Positions 4,882 to 11,551 of a stretch of DNA of 11,551 nucleotides are shown piece by piece. Location of the stretch: NCBI GenBank assembly GCA_003517725.1, contig DOZZ01000056.1, forward strand, positions 8,684 to 20,234. The letters run 5' to 3'. Numbering within the stretch: position 1 is the stretch's first letter; the number at the start of each line of letters is the position of its first letter. A program made the translations under genes and the position numbers. The stretch is from Bryobacterales bacterium. Lineage in GTDB: Bacteria; Acidobacteriota; Terriglobia; Bryobacterales; Bryobacteraceae. Under the pieces are notes generated by a model that searched no databases, was not told where the DNA came from, and saw only the letters and a program-made list of their open reading frames with translations.

Positions 4882-6519
4882 TCAGTTCGTCAGCGCCGCT
4901 ATGGTGTACGGCAGGGTCCAGGTTGCCCGCTCGTAGGAGATGAGCGCCTTCTGGTAGCCGATGTTGGCGCCCACCAAGGAGCTCTCTACCTGCGTCAATC
5001 GCGTCTGCGCGTCCAGCAGTTCGAACGCCGTGATGGTTCCGACCTCGTATTTTTGCTGCTCGGCGTCCACGTTCTGCCGCGCCAGGTCCCGCGCCACCAG
5101 GGCCGCATTGACGGCTTCCTTCGCCAGTTCCAGTTCGTTGGTGGCGGTCTTCACTTCCAGAATTACCTGCTGCTGGATCTGGCGCACGTTGTACTTGTCC
5201 CGCGTGCGGTTGACCAACGCGTCCGCCAGGCTCGCCTTCGCCGCGCTGCCGCGAAACGGAATGCCCAGCGTCAGACCGAAGCCGTAATAGGGAGTTCTGA
5301 ATCCGAAGATCTGGCTCAGCGAGTCACCCAGCCCGAGCGAGCCCAACGGGATTGCAGACGTGCCCAGGATGCCGCTCGAAGCGAACTGCGTCCCGCCCAA
5401 GCCGCTGGATCCGCCTTGCAGGCTCAAGTCCAGGCGCGGCAGCAGGGAGTTTTGCGCGACTCTTTCATTCAGATCGTCGATTGAAATCCGGGTGTTCGCC
5501 GCGTTTAATTCCGGACGGTCCCGCAACGCCTTTGAAACCCCGTCTTCCACGGCCTGCAGAATGGACGCCGGCGATTGCAGCGCGGGGTCGTCTTCCAACT
5601 CGATCGGAATATAACGCGTCGGTGGTTTCAGATCGGCGCCGATCAAGCGCCGGATCCCGTCGAGCGATTCCTTGTAGCTGTACTGCGACTGAATCAGCGC
5701 TAGTTTGCGCTGCGCGACCTGCGATTCCGATTGAAAAATGTCGAGCTTGGCAATCGCGCCAAGATCGAGCGCCAGCTTGTCGTGCTCGTAAGATTTCTGC
5801 GCCAGGTCGAGCGACTGCTGTTGCACGCGCACGAAATCGCGCGCGCCCACCGCGTCCCAGTACTGCCGCGAAGCCGCCGAGATGGTGTCCGCGATGCGGG
5901 CTTCGCTCTGCGCGGAAACAATGACGAGCTCCGTGCGTGCGATCAAGAGCGGCGCGCGAAGCTGCAGGTTGCCGCGGCCAGCCAGTAGCGGTTGCGTCAG
6001 TTGAAAATTCAGACTGTCGAACAGGCTCGGGTTGAAGCTGCTGAAGATGCTGTTGTTCGAAGAACGCACCGCGTTGAAACTGGATGTCAGCAGCGGGCCT
6101 TCGCCCAGCACCTGCGAATAGCCCGCCTGCGAATTTTGCACCAGGCTGTTCAACGTTCCGGCGCCGCCTATCTGGCTCGCTTGCGGCTGTTCAGTCCTGA
6201 CCGCCGTGAAGCCCAGCAGCAGGTTCGGATCGAAAGGTGCTTTGGCGGCGGTCACGGCATCGCGCGCCGTGTAGATATCCAGCTGCGTCAGCCGAATGTC
6301 GGTGGAGTTCTTCAGCAGGAGAGCCACAAAATCGTCCACTCGAAGAATCAATTTCCCATCAACGATGTGGCTTTCGATGCCCTCCACATCCGTCTCGTGC
6401 ACCACGTCCGGATGGAAGCGCTGCCGCAGGTAACCCGCGACGGAGTACGAGGTGGCTCGGCCGCCCGTCACGCTACACAACTGCGCGATGAGCAGCAACA
6501 TCAGAATTCTCTTATTCAT
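4882..6519 (-). CDS. TolC-family outer membrane efflux channel
   Basis: The 545-residue product has a signal peptide (MNKRILMLLLIAQLCSVTGG, cleavage probably after Ala22). It then shows the two-fold repeat of outer membrane efflux proteins: long amphipathic, Ala/Gln-rich helices alternating with Ser/Asn/Gly-rich strand regions. The first repeat includes AAKAPFDPNLLLGF and QLTQPLLAGRGNLQ; the second includes ELNAANTRISIDDLNERVAQ, then LPRLDLSLQGG and TLGIPFRGSAAKA. The coiled tail carries YEVGTITAFELLDAQTRL, typical of the last helix pair. It would form the trimeric channel through the outer membrane for the adaptor/permease genes before it. It is somewhat longer than E. coli TolC, with extra sequence before the first helix. 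The ATG lies inside the permease's last codons (TATGAATAA), overlapping by 8 nt, so translation is coupled. It is the last gene of the operon. Confidence 0.93.
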   Translation of the reverse strand: MNKRILMLLLIAQLCSVTGGRATSYSVAGYLRQRFHPDVVHETDVEGIESHIVDGKLILRVDDFVALLLKNSTDIRLTQLDIYTARDAVTAAKAPFDPNLLLGFTAVRTEQPQASQIGGAGTLNSLVQNSQAGYSQVLGEGPLLTSSFNAVRSSNNSIFSSFNPSLFDSLNFQLTQPLLAGRGNLQLRAPLLIARTELVIVSAQSEARIADTISAASRQYWDAVGARDFVRVQQQSLDLAQKSYEHDKLALDLGAIAKLDIFQSESQVAQRKLALIQSQYSYKESLDGIRRLIGADLKPPTRYIPIELEDDPALQSPASILQAVEDGVSKALRDRPELNAANTRISIDDLNERVAQNSLLPRLDLSLQGGSSGLGGTQFASSGILGTSAIPLGSLGLGDSLSQIFGFRTPYYGFGLTLGIPFRGSAAKASLADALVNRTRDKYNVRQIQQQVILEVKTATNELELAKEAVNAALVARDLARQNVDAEQQKYEVGTITAFELLDAQTRLTQVESSLVGANIGYQKALISYERATWTLPYTIAALTN

Positions 6520-7759
6520 AGCGGAGCGCCTCGATCGGATCGATTCTCGATGCTTTCATGGCTGGATAAATTCCGAAAACCACGCCAACCACCACCGAGA
6601 CGCCAAACGCGATCACGATCGAGGAGGTCGTCACAATCGTCTTCCAGTCAGCGGCCGCCGCAATAAGCCAGCTCAGGAAATAGCCGAACGCGATGCCCGC
6701 GACTCCTCCGGCTACCGAAATCAGCACCGATTCCATCAGGAACTGCCGCACGATATCCGCGCGGCGAGCCCCGATCGCGCGGCGGATACCGATTTCCCTG
6801 GTGCGCTCCAAAACTGTGGCGAGCACGATGTTCATGATCCCGATCCCGCCCACCAGCAGCGAAATTGCCGCGATCGCCACCATCACGTAGGTGAAGATGA
6901 TTTGGCTGCGCTGCTGTTGCGCCAGCAGCTCGGCCGGAATCGTCACCGAGAAATCCTGCAAATTGTGATGTGTCGAATTCAGGATCGCCACCACCACCTT
7001 CGCGGCGGACACGCTGTCCGCGCCCAGCTTCAATTGGATGTCCACGCCGTCAAGCTCATCCTTCAGATTGCTGCCCACGTCCCAGAAACGGTATTGAAAG
7101 GTGTTGATCGGGATATAGACAAGGTTGTTCACGTCGCTTGCTACAGCTGCCATGTTCTGCGAGCCGGAGGAGAACTGGTTTTGCAGAACGCCCGTCACGC
7201 GGAGCCACGTGTCGTTGATCTTGATGAACTTGCCAGTCGCGGGGCCGTAGCCGAGCAGCCCCACCTTCGCTGTCTCGCCCAGCACGCAGACCGCGGCGGT
7301 GCGCCTGTCGTCATCGTCCGTAAAGAACGCGCCCTCGTCCAGCTTCCAGTTATGGATCCGCGCGTAGGAGGGCCGCACGCCGTAGAGCTCCGGCAGTTCG
7401 CGCGCGGGCTTCGGCAAAACTTTGGCCGGATGCAGCCGGTTGCGCGCTGAGATCAGGCTGAGCGTGTCCAGGTTGGCCTGAATGATCCGGACATCGCGTT
7501 CGTTCAGCCCCGGTGAAGAGCGCCGTCTCTGTTGCAGTTCGGCATCACTGGTAGCCGCGCGCGATTCGATCAGAATGTTGCGAACCCCCAGCTGCTCGAT
7601 AAAGCGAAGCGATTCATCGCGCGCGCCCGCCCCAATCGCCAGCATCCCGATCACGGCGCCGACTCCGAAGATGATGCCGAGCGCCGTGAGCACCGTGCGT
7701 GTCTTCTGGCTCAGCAGGTTCTGAACCGCCAGCGCCAAATCTGAAAGATAAGCTCTCAC
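6512..7759 (-). CDS. MacB/FtsX-type ABC transporter permease (no fused ATPase)
   Basis: The 415-residue product has the type VII ABC permease layout. The first membrane helix (about 22-46, TVLTALGIIFGVGAVIGMLA) is followed by a large periplasmic domain (about 48-285) and three C-terminal helices (about 287-312, 341-370, 376-398). The coupling segment TREIGIRRAIGARRADI (320-336) and the ending IDPIEALRYE are hallmarks of MacB-like permeases. Unlike MacB itself it has no N-terminal nucleotide-binding domain, so a separate ATPase must partner it; none is encoded in this window. Such permeases move substrates within the periplasm out through a TolC channel by mechanotransmission. The substrate is not readable here. 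The start is GTG at 7759, which overlaps the adaptor-3 stop as GTGA; no in-frame ATG fits better. The last codons overlap the TolC-family start. Confidence 0.92.
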   Translation of the reverse strand: MRAYLSDLALAVQNLLSQKTRTVLTALGIIFGVGAVIGMLAIGAGARDESLRFIEQLGVRNILIESRAATSDAELQQRRRSSPGLNERDVRIIQANLDTLSLISARNRLHPAKVLPKPARELPELYGVRPSYARIHNWKLDEGAFFTDDDDRRTAAVCVLGETAKVGLLGYGPATGKFIKINDTWLRVTGVLQNQFSSGSQNMAAVASDVNNLVYIPINTFQYRFWDVGSNLKDELDGVDIQLKLGADSVSAAKVVVAILNSTHHNLQDFSVTIPAELLAQQQRSQIIFTYVMVAIAAISLLVGGIGIMNIVLATVLERTREIGIRRAIGARRADIVRQFLMESVLISVAGGVAGIAFGYFLSWLIAAAADWKTIVTTSSIVIAFGVSVVVGVVFGIYPAMKASRIDPIEALRYE

Positions 7760-9120
7760 TTGGGAAGTGCCGGGCCTCTCGCGCCGCCTTCTTTCTTCTT
7801 GCTTTCCTGCTCGGGATCCGACAGAGCCACCACCTGGCCTTCGGCCAGACCGCCGACTACCACCTGGCTCTCGCTGCGCCGCAGCAGCTTCACGTCACGC
7901 GCCACGAAGTCCCCGGCATTCGGCACGTAAACATAGGTCCGGCTGCCGCTTTCGAAGACTGCCTGCGAGGGCAGCCAGAGCGCGTTGGGCAGCACGTCCG
8001 TGGTCACCACAATGCGCACGCTCATCCCCGGACGAAGCTCCGGCGACGGATTGTCCAGATGGATTTTGGTCTCGAAATGGCGGTTCCAAGGAGGCCCGAT
8101 GGTGCTGCCGAGATCGGCGACCTTGCCGCTAAACTTTTTGTCGGGAATGGCCACTACCTCAATCGCCACGGTCTGGCCTGGCGTGAGGTGGCCTCGGTCC
8201 AGTTCCCCGAAATTGGCGGCAATCTCCCAGTTCTTCAAGTCGGGAATCTCCGCCACGGCCATGCCGCCGCGCACTGTGTCGCCCAACTGAAAATCGGGCA
8301 GTTTCATGCCGCCGAAAAAGAAGTTACCCGATTGGTTGGGCCGCAGCGCCACGTAGCCCTCATGGGCGGCCTTGACCACCAATGAATCGATATTTTTTTG
8401 CGCCATGCTCACCTGGATCTCGGCCTTCGCCACGGCCGCCTTCTGCACCGCGAGGGCCGCCGCATTGGTCGCGCCGCGATTCTCCAGATCTTTGCGAAGC
8501 TGCTCCGAGCGAGCCTTTGCCGCTTCCAGCGCAAGATCGTTCTGGCGCGCCGTGATCGACGGCAGGATGGCGTTCTTGCGAACATCGAACTGGGCCACGC
8601 GGAGGTCGGATTCAGCCTTCTCCAGCGCGTAGCGCGCCTCCTCCGTATCGGCTGCGGATTGAGCGTTCGCCTGTTCCACTTTGAGCTTGTTCTCGGCCAG
8701 GTCCGCTTGCGCCTCTTTCAGCTTGTATTCCTGGTCGGTGGGGTCGAACTCCACCACCGTGTCGCCCACTTTCACCAGATCCCCGGTCTTCCGAAGGGAC
8801 GTGATATGCATCTCTCCGCCACCGGTAAGCGGCGCGGTCAGCATCTCGGAGTTGCCGCCACGCAAGGCTCCGCGGGCCGCCACCGTCAGCGTCAGATCGC
8901 TGCGCTTCACCCGTGTCGTGGGAACGGTGGCCGCGGCGCGCGGGGCAACCGTTCGGTAGATGTGAACCGCTTCCCAGCCGGCGGCCGCCAGCGCGAGTCC
9001 CACGACGCCGGCCGCCAGGATCGGTTTCCGAATGCCTTTTCGGCCCGCGTGTGGCCGCGCCGGCACGGGTACCGTGGTAGCGGGCGCAGGCAAACCTTGC
9101 ACATGCGGCGCAGTGCTCAT
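7756..9120 (-). CDS. Periplasmic adaptor (membrane fusion protein), third of three
   Basis: The 454-residue product has a short Pro/Ala-rich cytoplasmic N-terminus (1-32) and a membrane anchor (33-54). The usual adaptor order follows: first half of the lipoyl domain (about 74-126, including GDLVKVGDTVVEFDPTD), a long alpha-helical hairpin (about 128-246) rich in Ala, Glu, Lys and Gln, and the second lipoyl half (about 247-292, ending MAVAEIPDL). A beta-barrel domain comes next (about 297-372, ending LRPGMSV), then a membrane-proximal domain (about 373-436, including LWLPSQAVFESG). It should link the inner-membrane permease to the outer-membrane channel. Its ATG overlaps the adaptor-2 stop as ATGA, and its stop overlaps the permease GTG. 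It shares PDL, LRPGM and EQESKKK motifs with adaptor 2, pointing to an old tandem duplication. An extra basic/Gly tail follows KKK. Confidence 0.92.
   Translation of the reverse strand: MSTAPHVQGLPAPATTVPVPARPHAGRKGIRKPILAAGVVGLALAAAGWEAVHIYRTVAPRAAATVPTTRVKRSDLTLTVAARGALRGGNSEMLTAPLTGGGEMHITSLRKTGDLVKVGDTVVEFDPTDQEYKLKEAQADLAENKLKVEQANAQSAADTEEARYALEKAESDLRVAQFDVRKNAILPSITARQNDLALEAAKARSEQLRKDLENRGATNAAALAVQKAAVAKAEIQVSMAQKNIDSLVVKAAHEGYVALRPNQSGNFFFGGMKLPDFQLGDTVRGGMAVAEIPDLKNWEIAANFGELDRGHLTPGQTVAIEVVAIPDKKFSGKVADLGSTIGPPWNRHFETKIHLDNPSPELRPGMSVRIVVTTDVLPNALWLPSQAVFESGSRTYVYVPNAGDFVARDVKLLRRSESQVVVGGLAEGQVVALSDPEQESKKKEGGARGPALPK
7796..7810. repeat. 15-nt direct repeat shared by the 3' ends of adaptors 3 and 2 (copy 1)
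   Basis: TTCTTGCTTTCCTGC occurs here and again at 9124-9138. In both places it encodes, on the minus strand, the C-terminal QESKK motif of an adaptor. The identity is consistent with descent of the two genes by tandem duplication, though it is short. Confidence 0.6.
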
Positions 9121-10349
9121 TTTTTCTTGCTTTCCTGCACCGGTTCTACCAAAGCTACCGGGGTGCCGCCCGCAATGCCCCTGATCGCGACATCGTCGGG
9201 ATTGCGCGCCTGCACCTCCACGCGCCGGGCGGCAAACCCCTTCTCGCCCTTGACGTAAACAATGGGCTTGCCCTGCTCCGTAAAAAGCGCCTTGGCCGGA
9301 ATGCTGATGGCGTCCGGAATGCGCGCGATCACTACGTCCGAGCTCGCGTTCATGCCGGGCCGCAAGCGCTTATCCGGATGATCCAGGGCCGCGTAGCTCT
9401 TGAAATTGCGGGTGGGCGGCCACTCGAAGTTCTGTTCGGTCAGCGGCGAAATTCCAACCAGTTTGGCGGTCCACGTCTTCTCGGGAAACGCGTCGATATG
9501 CACCAGTACCGCGTCGTCAATCGTGATTCGACCGCGGTCCACTTCCTCCACCTTGCTCTCCATCTCGATGGTGGAGAGATCCGGAATCTCCGCCAGTCCG
9601 GCGCCCGGCGGCGCGTGGTCGCCCACCTTGTAGGCCTGCGCGTTCATCCAGCCCTGCGAGTAGTTGCTCAGGTAGGTGATGATGCCTTTGCCGGGGCTCT
9701 TCACTTCCATCGCCGCGAGTTGATTGTTGGTGATCTCAAGTTCGCGCCGCTCCTGCTCGCGCAATCGCGTCAGGGAAGCCAGCTTGGCTTCATCCGACTT
9801 GAAATGCAGATGATTGGTCGCCTCCTGAACCTTCACCTTCTTTTCCGCCAGGCCCGAATCGATCTTGCTCTCTTCGCCCTGGATCACGCTCACAATGGCC
9901 AGCTTCGAAGCTTCCAGGCGGGCCTTTTCGAGGTCATATTGCGCGGTGGCCAGGTCCAGCTTGTCCTTTTCCGCGGTGATGCGAGCCTGCGCCAGCGCCT
10001 GATCCAGGTTGGCTTGCGCCGCGCGCATGGCGGCCGTGTGTTCGTTAATTTGCTGTCTGGCCGCGCTTGGGTCGAAACGGATCACCACCTGGCCGGGCGT
10101 GACGTCGCTGCTCGCCGGCGCCAGCCACACAATCTGCAGATCCGGAACATTCACCGGGGCCGTAATCTGGACGGACCGCCGCGCGCTCAACTCGCCGCGG
10201 CACCGCACCAGGACCAGGAACTCGCCTTGGCGCGCATTGGCGGTGGGCAGGTTAGCCGAAGCGTGCACGCTCCGCAGCCGAAACAGTCCTACACCCGCTA
10301 GCGCCGCTACCGCGCAGACTGCGGCGAAGTAGACTCTCGATCTCTTCAT
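9117..10349 (-). CDS. Periplasmic adaptor (membrane fusion protein), second of three
   Basis: The 410-residue product starts with a basic residue pair and a membrane anchor (about 7-24). It has the full adaptor order: lipoyl part (about 42-94), helical hairpin (about 98-212), second lipoyl part (about 213-258, ending GLAEIPDL), and beta barrel (about 262-340, with DRGRITIDDAVLVHIDAFPE and LRPGMNASSD). A membrane-proximal domain follows (about 341-403, ISIPAKALFTEQ). It ends in QESKKK, like the corresponding site in adaptor 3. The start is the ATG at 10349, which shares its A with the adaptor-1 stop (TGATG) and follows CGGGGAA. The frame is open further upstream, but that part overlaps adaptor 1 and reads as Arg/Ala-rich shadow sequence. 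It is expected to act in a mixed or alternating adaptor ring between permease and channel; which adaptor contacts which partner is not known. Confidence 0.92.
   Translation of the reverse strand: MKRSRVYFAAVCAVAALAGVGLFRLRSVHASANLPTANARQGEFLVLVRCRGELSARRSVQITAPVNVPDLQIVWLAPASSDVTPGQVVIRFDPSAARQQINEHTAAMRAAQANLDQALAQARITAEKDKLDLATAQYDLEKARLEASKLAIVSVIQGEESKIDSGLAEKKVKVQEATNHLHFKSDEAKLASLTRLREQERRELEITNNQLAAMEVKSPGKGIITYLSNYSQGWMNAQAYKVGDHAPPGAGLAEIPDLSTIEMESKVEEVDRGRITIDDAVLVHIDAFPEKTWTAKLVGISPLTEQNFEWPPTRNFKSYAALDHPDKRLRPGMNASSDVVIARIPDAISIPAKALFTEQGKPIVYVKGEKGFAARRVEVQARNPDDVAIRGIAGGTPVALVEPVQESKKK
9124..9138. repeat. 15-nt direct repeat shared by the 3' ends of adaptors 2 and 3 (copy 2)
   Basis: Second copy of TTCTTGCTTTCCTGC; the first is at 7796-7810. 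Here it encodes the last residues of adaptor 2, just before its stop codon. Confidence 0.6.
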
Positions 10350-11386
10350 CAATTCCCCGGGTCCACGTCTGCCGCGGCCGATAAATCGGGCAGCAGATGC
10401 GGATCGTTCTGCTCCAAAATGAAGCGTGCGGTGAATGTCTTCAGCGGGCTGCCTAACGCGGAAGACGCGACCGGACTGGCGGAATCGAAGTGCGCGGAAA
10501 AAGTCAGGGACGGGTACGCATCCAGGTGCACCACGGCCTTGGCACCGGGGCGTAAAATTGCGCCATCGGTCTCGCTCACCGCAAGCTGCAGCAGCATGCT
10601 CGAAGGGTCGAAGATGCGCAAGAGCGGATTGCCCGGCCACAGCTGGTCACCCTCCTGCGCGTGCCCCATGGAGTTGTTGCGCCAGACGTTCTGCAGCGCG
10701 ATCATGCCGGGTATCGTGGCGCGCAGCACCAGCTTGTCGGCGTCACCCTGCAAACGCATGAGCGTAAGCTTCTGCCGCTCGGCCTGCAACTTCAGCACCT
10801 GCAGTTCCGCCGCCTCGGCCCTTTCATGCGCCGGTATCGAGATCTTCAGGCTGGCTACGTGAAGCTCGGCGTTTTTCAAAACTTCGTCCGCCTTCAAATG
10901 CTCCAGTTCGCTCAGCACGGGCCCTTTACGGATCTCCAGCCGCGCCTTGCCCAGGTCGGCCTCGGCTTGAGCTAAATCAGCCGCGCGTTTGGCCGCGTTG
11001 CTCTGGTGCTCGGCGGCCTTCTGCTCTACCTGATGGGACAAGTCATCGAACTTCGCCTCCGCATCCCGCGCCGACTTGATCTGCGAGGTGTGGTCGAACT
11101 CCGCAATAATGTCGCCCGGCTGAACTTTGGTGCCGTTCAGCGCGAGCTTCGTCAGAGTGAGGTTCCCCTGCTGCTGCCCGCTGATGCGGGGAACCGAAAT
11201 GGTGAAGGAGCGCAGCGCCTCCACGGTTCCGGTGGTCCGGATGCGCCGACCTTGAGCTGGGGCCGCCGCTGCTACCGGAGCAAACTTTTCGGGCTCCGCC
11301 GGAGCAGCCGCTCTTGAATGCGAACACGACCAAAAAGCCAATGGAACGGTTAGCAGGAAGACGGCGCGAATATTTCTACCGGGCAC
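10349..11386 (-). CDS. Short periplasmic adaptor (membrane fusion protein), first of three, lacking the last domain
   Basis: The 345-residue product starts with a hydrophobic export segment (about 7-19), followed by FWSC, where Cys21 might be lipid-modified although the lipobox is poor. It contains the first lipoyl half (about 48-98, including GTKVQPGDIIAEFDHT), a helical hairpin (about 102-217) and the second lipoyl half (about 218-262). A beta-barrel domain follows (about 263-343). It stops right where the other two adaptors have LRPGM, so the membrane-proximal domain is missing. The start is GTG at 11386: an in-frame TAA lies four codons upstream and no ATG is available. No good ribosome binding site is visible. 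It is the first gene of the five-gene exporter operon, and its stop overlaps the next ATG (TGATG). The clean fusion of stop and start suggests the short form is natural rather than a recent frameshift. Confidence 0.87.
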   Translation of the reverse strand: MPGRNIRAVFLLTVPLAFWSCSHSRAAAPAEPEKFAPVAAAAPAQGRRIRTTGTVEALRSFTISVPRISGQQQGNLTLTKLALNGTKVQPGDIIAEFDHTSQIKSARDAEAKFDDLSHQVEQKAAEHQSNAAKRAADLAQAEADLGKARLEIRKGPVLSELEHLKADEVLKNAELHVASLKISIPAHERAEAAELQVLKLQAERQKLTLMRLQGDADKLVLRATIPGMIALQNVWRNNSMGHAQEGDQLWPGNPLLRIFDPSSMLLQLAVSETDGAILRPGAKAVVHLDAYPSLTFSAHFDSASPVASSALGSPLKTFTARFILEQNDPHLLPDLSAAADVDPGN

Positions 11387-11551
11387 GATCGTAAGTTAGA
11401 CGCCGCAAGGGTCGATTTCGGTTAGCCGATTTCCAGTGTTTTTTTCGAGTTTCGTAACTCGGGTCGCCACGGATCAGATGTTCAGGAGCTACTCTATCAC
11501 CGAGTTGCAACGCGATCACGCTCCGACCCCAGGCCCGCTAACGCGACCCTG
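11387..11551 (-). promoter_or_regulatory. Non-coding leader upstream of the exporter operon, probable promoter/operator region
   Basis: No credible coding frame is seen in these 165 bp, which precede the first gene of the five-gene operon. They contain a perfect inverted repeat CGAGTT-TCGT-AACTCG at 11446-11461, next to a run of seven T (11439-11445), and an 8-bp palindrome GTTGCAAC at 11504-11511. A short TCGG-TTAG-CCGA repeat lies near 11420-11430. I found no promoter with both hexamers well matched. The inverted repeats are candidates for regulator binding. Assignment as the promoter region is inference from position. Confidence 0.45.

Noticed and set aside
6452..7450. Plus-strand open frame of 332 codons opposite the permease
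   Set aside because: It is His/Arg/Asp-rich low-complexity translation, antisense to a well-supported FtsX-type permease.
8398..9258. Plus-strand open frame of 286 codons opposite adaptor 3
   Set aside because: Shadow of adaptor 3; no recognisable domain.
9378..10301. Plus-strand open frame of 307 codons opposite adaptor 2
   Set aside because: The opposite strand encodes a clear adaptor with all domains. The plus-strand translation is Arg/Leu/His-rich without motifs, a typical shadow in GC-rich DNA.
10350..10640. Upstream extension of adaptor 2 by 97 codons
   Set aside because: It overlaps adaptor 1 in another frame and reads as Arg/Ala-rich sequence; the ATG at 10349 begins a normal membrane anchor and fits the TGATG coupling.
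11321..11335. Lipobox in adaptor 1 as a firm lipoprotein signal
   Set aside because: FWSC has Ser before Cys but Phe and Trp at the other positions, a poor fit; kept only as a possibility.
11439..11461. Hairpin with T-run as an intrinsic terminator
   Set aside because: The T-run precedes the hairpin on the plus strand and becomes an A-run after it on the minus strand, so neither strand gives a hairpin followed by U.
1..11551. tRNA, rRNA, CRISPR arrays, riboswitches or intact insertion sequences
   Set aside because: Reading both strands gave no cloverleaf, no regularly spaced repeats, no known riboswitch core and no complete transposase with end repeats.

Overview
The window is GC-rich and densely coding. 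Gene content and style suggest an Acidobacteriota genome, possibly Solibacter/Bryobacter-like. The clues are FtsX/MacB-type permease clusters, a NagX-like acyltransferase, small lineage-restricted conserved proteins, and GTG starts with overlapping stop/start codons. This taxonomic guess rests on family knowledge and protein style, not on a marker gene.

Left arm (1-1877). A gene fragment leaves the window on the minus strand (start codon at 75). Divergent from it is a plus-strand run of four close genes: a small patatin-like phospholipase, a 98-residue conserved protein of unknown function, a 97-residue CxxC/CxxC zinc-ribbon-like protein whose true start is at 1153, and a stand-alone receiver-like protein that has lost every phosphotransfer residue. 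The run ends 3 bp from a convergent minus-strand gene.

Middle (1881-4749, minus strand). A NagX/HGSNAT-like multi-membrane-span acyltransferase is followed, on its upstream side, by the decayed C-terminal end of an ISL3-like transposase on the plus strand (about 3055-3230). The remnant settles the acyltransferase start at 3023. Next is a secreted protein carrying repeated VirB10/TrbI-like beta modules, with a strong ribosome binding site.

Right arm (4882-11386, minus strand). Five genes form one tightly coupled operon, transcribed right to left: adaptor 1 (short), adaptor 2, adaptor 3, a MacB/FtsX-type ABC permease, and a TolC-family outer membrane channel. Each stop overlaps the next start by 1, 4, 4 and 8 nt. 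Together they look like a trans-envelope ABC export system with three different periplasmic adaptors. The permease has no fused ATPase, and no ATPase gene lies anywhere in the window, so the energising subunit must be supplied from elsewhere. The 165 bp before adaptor 1 is non-coding and probably holds the operon promoter.

The most notable observations are the three-adaptor, ATPase-less exporter with a truncated first adaptor, the pseudo-receiver with Glu in place of the phospho-acceptor Asp, the VirB10-like modules outside any type IV secretion context, and the transposase relic. No tRNA, rRNA, CRISPR array or intact mobile element was seen.
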